Source: Diphasiastrum complanatum (taxonomy: Eukaryota; Streptophyta; Lycopodiopsida; Lycopodiales; Lycopodiaceae). From it: 64,000 bases of DNA. The stretch covers positions 12,547,040-12,611,039 of the forward strand of contig CM055100.1 in the NCBI GenBank assembly GCA_029204225.1, in the 5' to 3' direction. A model generated the notes under the pieces. The model searched no databases, was not told where the DNA came from, and worked only from the letters and a program-made list of their open reading frames with translations. Numbering within the stretch: position 1 is the stretch's first letter; every line of letters begins with the position of its first letter. This document shows, piece by piece, positions 57,267-64,000 of the stretch. The translations under genes and the position numbers were made by a program.

Positions 57267-57609
57267 CAGTGCATAGTAATTTGCAATTATCTTTCAAACT
57301 AGTCATAATACGTCCAAGATGTGTTCTCTTTTTTAAAGGGGTGGCCAAGTTTGTAGAATCCACGTGGAGTATCGTGGAGGACTCATGTGCATAATCTAGG
57401 ATAGGTGTGGTTGGGTGGTAAGAACGTTCTAGAGATTTGGAGACATGGATTGAATCACAAGGCATTGATGAACTAATTATATCATGCAAGGGATCATCAT
57501 CAACAAGAGCATCATCTAGGGCCAATGATGATCCAAAATCAATATTCATGTGATTTATCCTATCAATAATATTCTCGATCTCTCTTGCAACTCTTTTTCT
57601 TGAAACCAA
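57235..57609 (-). CDS. Hypothetical N-terminal frame upstream of the SET-like domain
   Basis: 124 codons with ATG: MVSRKRVAREIENIIDRIN, then an acidic part (LALDDALVDDDPLHDII) and PLKKRTHLGRIMTSLKDN. It overlaps the SET-like frame by 32 bp and may be its 5' exon, joined by splicing or separated by a frameshift. A (CT)n run lies about 50 bp upstream. Family not recognised. Confidence 0.45.
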   Translation of the reverse strand: MVSRKRVAREIENIIDRINHMNIDFGSSLALDDALVDDDPLHDIISSSMPCDSIHVSKSLERSYHPTTPILDYAHESSTILHVDSTNLATPLKKRTHLGRIMTSLKDNCKLLCTVDKRHYRFFV

Positions 57610-57654
57610 CTTATGGTCCTTCTTCTACAAAAGTTGAAAATGTTAGATGTATCA

Positions 57655-57656
<2 letters not shown>

Positions 57657-57694
<38 letters not shown>

Positions 57695-57800
57695 CATGAA
57701 AGATAAATTAATATATAACACAAATCGTAAACCAGTAGCATGAAACACACACAAACACACACAAACACACGCACGCACACACACCCACCCACACCGACCC
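57657..57800. repeat. CT and CA microsatellites
   Basis: (CT)n at 57657-57691 and CACACA-rich DNA at 57746-57795. Confidence 0.9.
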
Positions 57801-58127
57801 TAAACACACATGAAGAGAAAAACAAAGAGAATATTATAGAGTGCTAATCAATGCACTTCAAGACCCTTCAAGATCTTTTCTTCAACATCTAATGGCTTAT
57901 AGCAATCCAACGGCCCACAGGAAGCTCATCTCTACCATTGATTATCTTGTATCTGGATCCAACGATCTAGATTTCAGTTGGAAATTAAACCACATCCTTG
58001 GAGCCACAACACACTCTAATACACGGAGTCGCCACCCTCCTTCACGTTGCGTGATCTGCCTGCGGGCTCTTCACGGCCTGTTCTCCACTTTCAAGCTTCC
58101 AAGCTTGCTAGCTATGACATTCCTCAA

Positions 58128-58755
<628 letters not shown>

Positions 58756-58758
58756 AAA

Positions 58759-59271
58759 TATCCACGCACAATACAAAGGAAGACACGCGGGCAAAAAAAA
58801 TTCGCGTGGATATAGCTGTGGATTGGGGTGGATATATGCGTGGATACGAGCACGTGGATACGAGCACGTGGATGTTCCACGCAAATGTCTTTTTTGACAG
58901 CAGACCGGCCGGACGTCGTGAAATTCAAAATGCATGGATTATCCATGCCAAGTCTGACTAGCGGCAGCCAAGCAGACCTCCGACACCCGGAGCCGAAAAT
59001 AAGAATTCTAATTTCGCGTGGATAATCCACGCCATAGTAAAAATAAAATAGAAAAGGCTCGGCTTTTGTGTGGATATTGCGTGGATATTGCATGGATAAT
59101 TATCCACACGTGGATCATCCATGCAAAATTCGCTTTATCCACGCAAAATCCAGAGAGTTGAGGCCATGGATACTGCGTGGATAATTTTTTTTCTATATCC
59201 ACACGGTATCCACGCAAAAAGGTTTCTGGAATTTGTGTGGATTATCCACGGTTGGATAATCCATGCAAAAT
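58759..59271. repeat. Array of GCGTGGAT / ATCCACGC motifs in both orientations
   Basis: At least 20 copies of (G/A)(C/T)GTGGAT(A) and its complement within 510 bp. Many are paired head to head as GCGTGGATAATCCACGC (59015-59031), GCATGGATTATCCATGC (58932-58948) or similar. The pattern is that of the subterminal binding-site arrays of En/Spm-type elements. ORFs here (Ile-His-Thr rich) are products of the repeats. Confidence 0.85.
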
Positions 59272-59301
59272 TTTTTGTCCAAAAAAAAAACATTTGGCGC
59301 G

Positions 59302-59324
59302 AACCAAAATGTGGTTCGCTCCGA
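59302..59324. repeat. Short perfect hairpin
   Basis: GCGAACCA and TGGTTCGC form an 8-bp stem around AAATG, just right of the motif array. Confidence 0.7.
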
Positions 59325-59329
59325 AAATA

Positions 59330-60039
59330 GAGGTGACTTTCTATTTTTGTGTTGTGTGAGAGAGAGAAAAAGAGAGTATAGATGGGAGTGAGAATGAGAT
59401 GAGGATGAATGTGAGTGAGAAGATTGATAGTGTTTAGGATTTTTAGTTCATTGATGGATGTTAATAGTATGTGTTTTGTGATCATAAGTTTTAAGATTTT
59501 TTTTGTTTGTGATGTAGGTTTGGATATGATAAATGAGCTTTCATTGCAAAGGATTCAAAGATCAAGTGCATGCAAAAGGAAAAGCAAAGATTGCAAAACA
59601 ATGGAGATACAATAGTAAAGGTAAATTCACATTCATTTTGATTCATTTGATATTTAGTTGATAACTTAATGTGTTATCTATTTCCATTACTTTCCATTGT
59701 GCTCTCCATTAATTTTTATTGTGCATTCTAGCATGCAAATCATGTGCTAAAATAGATACATTGCATTGAATTCATCAATGGATACATTTGCATTGCATAG
59801 ATGTGCATTAAATAGACTATACATTGCATTGAATACATCAATAGATACATTTGCAATCAATAGACGTGCATTCAATAGACTATACATTTGCATTCATGGA
59901 TTAAAAATATATGCATTCAAGAATGATGTGATGCCAAAACATTATATTGATTGATTTAAAAACAAGTACATTGATGAGAGAATAAATTCTCTCTTCCTAC
60001 ATTGCCTTCTACAAGGCCTTACATTTAATTTAAGAACCT
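59330..60039. other. Spacer between motif array and transposon gene
   Basis: No gene. Includes a 63-bp tandem duplication (59761-59823 and 59824-59886, TTGCATTGAAT... with TAGACTATACA). Confidence 0.6.
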
Positions 60040-61140
60040 CTACTCATCATCACTTCTTCCCTCCTCATCTCCTTCATCTTGTAGGTGTACGTTGGTGCCC
60101 ACATCTTCAAACTCCCCTTCGTTTTCATTCACGTACTCTTCCACGTTCTCTTCCACATTTTCTTCCACATCACGAACACTTGAAGTTGTAGAGCCTCTCT
60201 ACAAAATAGAATCAAAGATTTAATTAAATTGAAATTAAACTTACTCATAAACCACAAAGTAAACAATGACAGAAACAATCCATGGGATTCCATAAAAGCC
60301 TTAAGGCCGGCATATCCATGATCGTAACCTTGCTTGTACTCCGCGGCGGTCATGTGTCTTCCAAAATCACTAAGCTACATTCAACAAAAAAACATAGTTT
60401 AGCAATACAATATAGTTTAGCAATAAAAAACATTAACAATCTCACTACAAAAATAGAATCATATTAAAAAATATTGCACTTACAAATTGGGCCTCTAAAT
60501 TGCCCCTTCCTCCCGATCCCAAGTGACTTTGGCCATGTTTTAAAAGCTTCTCGGCGGTGGCCCTACGTTGTTGGTCATACTTTTGGGGATTGTTTTGCAA
60601 CAATTCCCCTTTCACCTTCCTCCAATCCCTTTTGGAGCACCATCCAAGCTTCGTGGGATTCCTCACGGCTCTTCTCATCAATTGCCTTTTGTTTCAAATC
60701 CAAAGGCACATTGTATTCAAGGCCCAAGTCCTACTAAAAGCATTGGATTGAGGGAATTCAGAATACAAAGTCTCTATTATTTTATTTTTGTCTTCAAGCG
60801 ATTGGGAGGACCAATCAATCATGTAATCTTTACCAAAATATAAAGAAAGTAAATCACGCAAATGGGCATGAACTACATTGCCACGTGTATTTATTATAAC
60901 TCCACCATGTGGATTAAGATCATAATACACACTACACGATTCTTGGGAAGGGGCATCTTCGGAAGCTCTTCTCTTGGATGATTCACCTGAAGAAGATAAC
61001 ACAAGATATTTTATTCTCTCTCTTTGTTGAGGAGATAGATTCTCAAACCACTCTTGATTATATTCTTCGGGCTCCTCATGAGCTCTTCTCCTAGGTGGTC
61101 TCCCACTTGACCTTCCACTTGACGTACCACTTGAAGACAT
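60040..61140 (-). pseudogene. Transposon-type gene (TNPA / plant transposase-like), three exons
   Basis: Proposed exons 60484-61140, 60245-60374 and 60040-60194 (GT-AG; first donor GTAAGT) join in frame to 313 codons plus TAG, with one in-frame TGA at 60694-60696. Order: Ser/Arg-rich start (MSSSGTSSGRSSGRPPRRR), SPQQRERIKYLVLSS, VYYDLNPHGGVIINTRGNVV, KDYMIDWSSQSLEDKNKIIETL, KYDQQRRATAEKLLKHGQSHLGSGGRGNLEAQF, then MTAAEYKQGYDHGYAGLKAFM, and an acidic tail (VEENVEENVEEYVNENEGEFEDV). This resembles the second ORF of plant En/Spm elements, whose products bind subterminal motifs. Around the TGA another frame (PLDLKQKAIDEKSREE) is also open, so a frameshift pair is possible. Confidence 0.6.
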
Positions 61141-61470
61141 TGTATCAAAGAAAAACTTTAAAAGCTAGAAAGTAGTGGAGAATGGGAGTGAAAGAGTATT
61201 GAAGACTTTTAGATTAGAAGAATAAGCAATGAATAGAAAGCAATAGATTAATAGTAAGCAAGAAAAAAGAAGATCAATAGAGCAAGCAAAATCAAGAGCA
61301 AGATGACTAGCAATGAAGAGCAACCAAAAGCAAGCAAGCAAGCAAGCAAGATCAATAGAGCTTAGAAGAGCAATAGCAAGCAAGGGCACTAAACACTAGA
61401 TTAGAGAACCTATAAAACTTGAAAGCAAAAGAAGAGCAAGAATGCTCGCGGAAATGCCATTTTATTGGCA
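61141..61470. other. Upstream flank of the transposon-type gene
   Basis: A/G-rich plus strand with AGCAAGCAAGCAAG-type runs (61325-61350). Likely promoter and leader of the gene at 60040-61140. No TATA box assigned. Confidence 0.4.
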
Positions 61471-61476
61471 TTCAAG

Positions 61477-61530
61477 TTTCGCGTGGATTATCCTTGCTGA
61501 AGTTATCCACGCGTGGATGTTCCACACATT
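61477..61530. repeat. Second small cluster of GCGTGGAT motifs
   Basis: Five copies in about 50 bp: GCGTGGATTATCC, TTATCCACGCGTGGATG and TTCCACACA. With the array at 58759-59271 it brackets the gene at 60040-61140. Just outside, CATTTTTTTTCCCC mirrors GGGCAAAAAAAATTC at 58790-58803, a possible terminal inverted repeat. Confidence 0.75.
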
Positions 61531-62770
61531 TTTTTTCCCCTCTCTTGGCATGTGAGAGGGTCCCCCACATGGGCTTGCATGCTTCAAATGTCATTCAATA
61601 TTCTCATAATCTTTTCTAGATTTTATGAGAATATTTTATTGTAGGATTTTACATAAAATATATTTTTTAATATGATGGAATGTGAAAAAATCAATTCAAA
61701 GATCATTATGGTAGTATTTAATTGTTAAAACTAGATTTATATTGTTATAAATTTTATTTTTCCTGAGATTTGACATACAAGACAAAATCATGAGATAAGA
61801 AATAGTACATATTGTTATTAAACAAGTAATTTGACAAGTTTTTTAAGATTTTATGACATAATATTATATCGATGATGTCATAAAACATTTAGTTTATTAA
61901 TAATCTAGGTGTCATAGATTTGATATAATTTGATGACATAATTACATGGTCAAATAAATTTTTTTTGCTTTTGTCATGTGGCCTCCTAAATATTTGCATG
62001 GGGTCATTTAGATTCATGACCAAAAGCATTTATGTTATATTGAGGACCTTAGTAATATGTGACCTATATGATAAATCTTTTTCATTGTTGGTGTGTGACC
62101 TATATAACCTTATATGAAATCATAGTAATTAGTTGAAATATCATTTAGCATTGTAACAAAGATGTTGATCAATGGTGTGATTTCTTGCATACAAAGCAAC
62201 CATAGATAGAAAGGGCAAATGCATATTGCTCGTCATGAGATACCATGGCACACTAGGCCAATTCAAAGAGATTTACCTTGAGATCATCACTCATCTTAGA
62301 CAAGAGTTTAAACTGAGAGCTTCGAACATTGACTGCTATGTGGTCTTTAAATTAGTTGAGATAGGCCTGCACGCACTATCTACTGATGTCTAACATTTGT
62401 TAGTATGAACCTCATTTTGATTGCTCGTCATGTGTTGCCCCACCCAAGCAATTTTCTTGATAGCAATGTTACTAGAATATTATATTTACATTAAGCATAA
62501 GTAGAATATACATGGATTAGATGTTGGCATGTCTTTAACAAATTTTATTATATTTGTTCAGAACATACGGTCTCATAATGATTGCTTATGATGTGGTATA
62601 GAGTAGCTGGCTACAGTGTGTATATGTCATCGATGATGTCATCATCATTAGATAGCGATTCATCTCATGATCGCAATAGCAGGTATATATTGTTATTGAT
62701 ATTGACATCAATTGCACTTCATTCGTTATTTGAATATGAGTATATAATTTTTCTTGCAAATTTATTCTTA
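61531..62770. other. AT-rich region without a recognised gene
   Basis: No domain-bearing ORF, no LTR or microsatellite of note. Confidence 0.4.
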
Positions 62771-62779
62771 CAATGACAT

Positions 62780-63350
62780 TTGATTGGAATTATGAATTCT
62801 AGGAAAATTATCGTACTTCCACGTGATTCAGAGAAAGAAAAAAGAATTGAGCTCTATCATAGAAAAAAGGAGCAATCAAGACTAAAGTACAATGAACAAC
62901 TATTAACTGGTTCATCTTCAAGCTCTTCTATCAGTCGATGTAGACCGCCTATTGATCCATCACATGTATGTATATTGATTTATGTCATAATTTTTTAGAT
63001 GTAATTTGATTTGCTCTTTGGATATAGTATATTGCTCTTTGGAAAGCCAAGACACCACTCCATCACAAATGAAGTCGAAAATGCATTAGATGTACAAAGA
63101 CTATTTTGTCAATATTTGTCACATGTTACAATATGTCACATGTTAGAATTTGTCAATTTTCACTTGAATGACACTGAAAGAATTTGTGCAATTTGCAATT
63201 GGATAATTGGACCAATTTCAACCAGAATATGATGAGATGATACCATGTACATGCACACAATGCAAAGGCCTTAGGATTCGGACAAGGAGGATTGTCAACA
63301 ATCATATTTGGGCCAATGGAGTGCACACAGAGAATCCAAGAGTACGAGAG
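62780..63350 (+). pseudogene. Possible start of another TNP2-like gene
   Basis: Plus-strand frames: 62780-62998 (RIELYHRKKEQSRLKYNEQL, SSSSSSISRCRPP), 63011-63232 (DVQRLFCQYLSH...), and at 63229-63350 IPCTCTQCKGLRIRTRRIVNNHIWANGV. The last has the C-x-C-x2-C and downstream His of the transposase-associated domain that starts CACTA TNP2 proteins (family pattern CPCxxC...H). Frames are disconnected. Assignment tentative. Confidence 0.4.
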
Positions 63351-63462
63351 ATAAACTCTTTAAAGAGTTTTTCAAAAATGCTTTAATCTTTGGCCCTTAT
63401 GACACTTCAAGTATAGTTTGGCCAATAAATATTGAGCGATAGGATGAGTGCCACGATACTTT

Positions 63463-63640
63463 GAAGTTAATCTCTCACTTGCTTCTAAAAGGAAAAATAC
63501 AAATAGAATATTTAGATGAAGTTAATCTCTCACTTGCTTCTAAAAGGAAAAATCCAAATGGAATGATTAGATGAAGTTAATCTCTCACTTGCTTCTAAAA
63601 GAAAAAATCCAAATAGAATGATTAGATGTAGTTAATCTTG
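63463..63640. repeat. 55-bp tandem repeat, three units and a partial
   Basis: Units start at 63463, 63518, 63573 and (partial) 63628: GAAGTTAATCTCTCACTTGC..., nearly identical. Confidence 0.92.
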
Positions 63641-63678
63641 ATTTCCATATTCAATCACCCATAATAGACTCATTCACG

Positions 63679-63681
<3 letters not shown>

Positions 63682-63761
<80 letters not shown>
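63682..63761. repeat. Long GA microsatellite
   Basis: About 40 uninterrupted GA units. The overlapping Leu-Ser ORF on the minus strand is an artefact. Confidence 0.95.
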
Positions 63762-63763
<2 letters not shown>

Positions 63764-64000
63764 ATGAAAGAGCTAAAGGTAACCAACACTCCCAATTCTA
63801 GGAAGGTGTGTAGCCCTTGTTTTTTTCCGTTAAAGACGTGGTTCAAATGTTTTTTGTTGGAAGATGAGTTCCACAAAAAAGCCCAAATGCCGCAGGGAGG
63901 GAGCATGTGGTGACATTCTGGAATAGGATATAATCGTGTGGTTGAGGTTGAAATCGATGTGCAAATCATGTGCATATGGGAAACAACATTGAGAGAAGTT

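Noticed and set aside
60440-60455. CACTACAAAAATA, resembling a CACTA transposon end
   Set aside because: It lies inside an intron of the transposon-type gene and has no inverted partner in the window.
63670-63975. Minus-strand Leu-Ser-rich ORF
   Set aside because: Product of the GA run.

Overview
This is nuclear DNA of a land plant with a large, repeat-filled genome. The evidence is a five-exon plant-type cationic amino acid transporter gene, Ty1/copia elements primed by plant initiator-tRNA-Met sites, CACTA-type transposase genes, and long GA/CT microsatellites. The repeat load, many decayed LTR elements and sparse genes would suit a gymnosperm, but the sequence alone does not prove this.

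Layout. 1-10900: an old copia element (A, minus strand) is split by a young copia element (B, 1088-7245). B has 682-bp LTRs differing at about 7 positions, a perfect TTCCT target duplication, and one pol frame spoiled only by three in-frame stops. 10900-14270: remains of element C, which has an unrecognised multi-part ORF and an 820-bp LTR that abuts a copia RT scrap. 14750-17840: Ty3/gypsy element D, in which gag is fused to the end of integrase by a large internal deletion. 17840-20960: two oppositely oriented copia halves. 21381-27759: old, full-length but dead copia element F. 27760-30060: AT-rich DNA with no gene seen.

31119-34705 (minus): the one clearly intact host gene, a cationic amino acid transporter (CAT family, 590 residues), with a TATA-like site about 155 bp upstream of its ATG. 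36000-39790: old copia debris. 39790-44854: element G, an LTR element with no recognisable coding sequence (LARD-like). 45240-53660: two copies of a dispersed repeat, copia remnants H and I (I is bounded by inverted LTR copies), and a nested perfect palindrome at 52359-52473.

54545-63640: DNA-transposon territory. It holds a TNP2-like transposase (minus), a SET-domain-like reading frame just upstream on the same strand, and a second transposon-type gene (60040-61140, minus, three exons). That gene is flanked by clusters of a palindromic GCGTGGAT/ATCCACGC motif that look like transposase-binding arrays. Near the right edge lie a possible zinc-motif start of another TNP2-like gene and a 55-bp tandem repeat.

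The transporter works on its own at a membrane. Everything else recognisable is mobile-element machinery, mostly broken. The best candidates for something undescribed are the SET-domain/TNP2 pairing, the GCGTGGAT motif array with its neighbouring gene, the nested palindrome, the inverted-LTR element and the unknown protein of element C.
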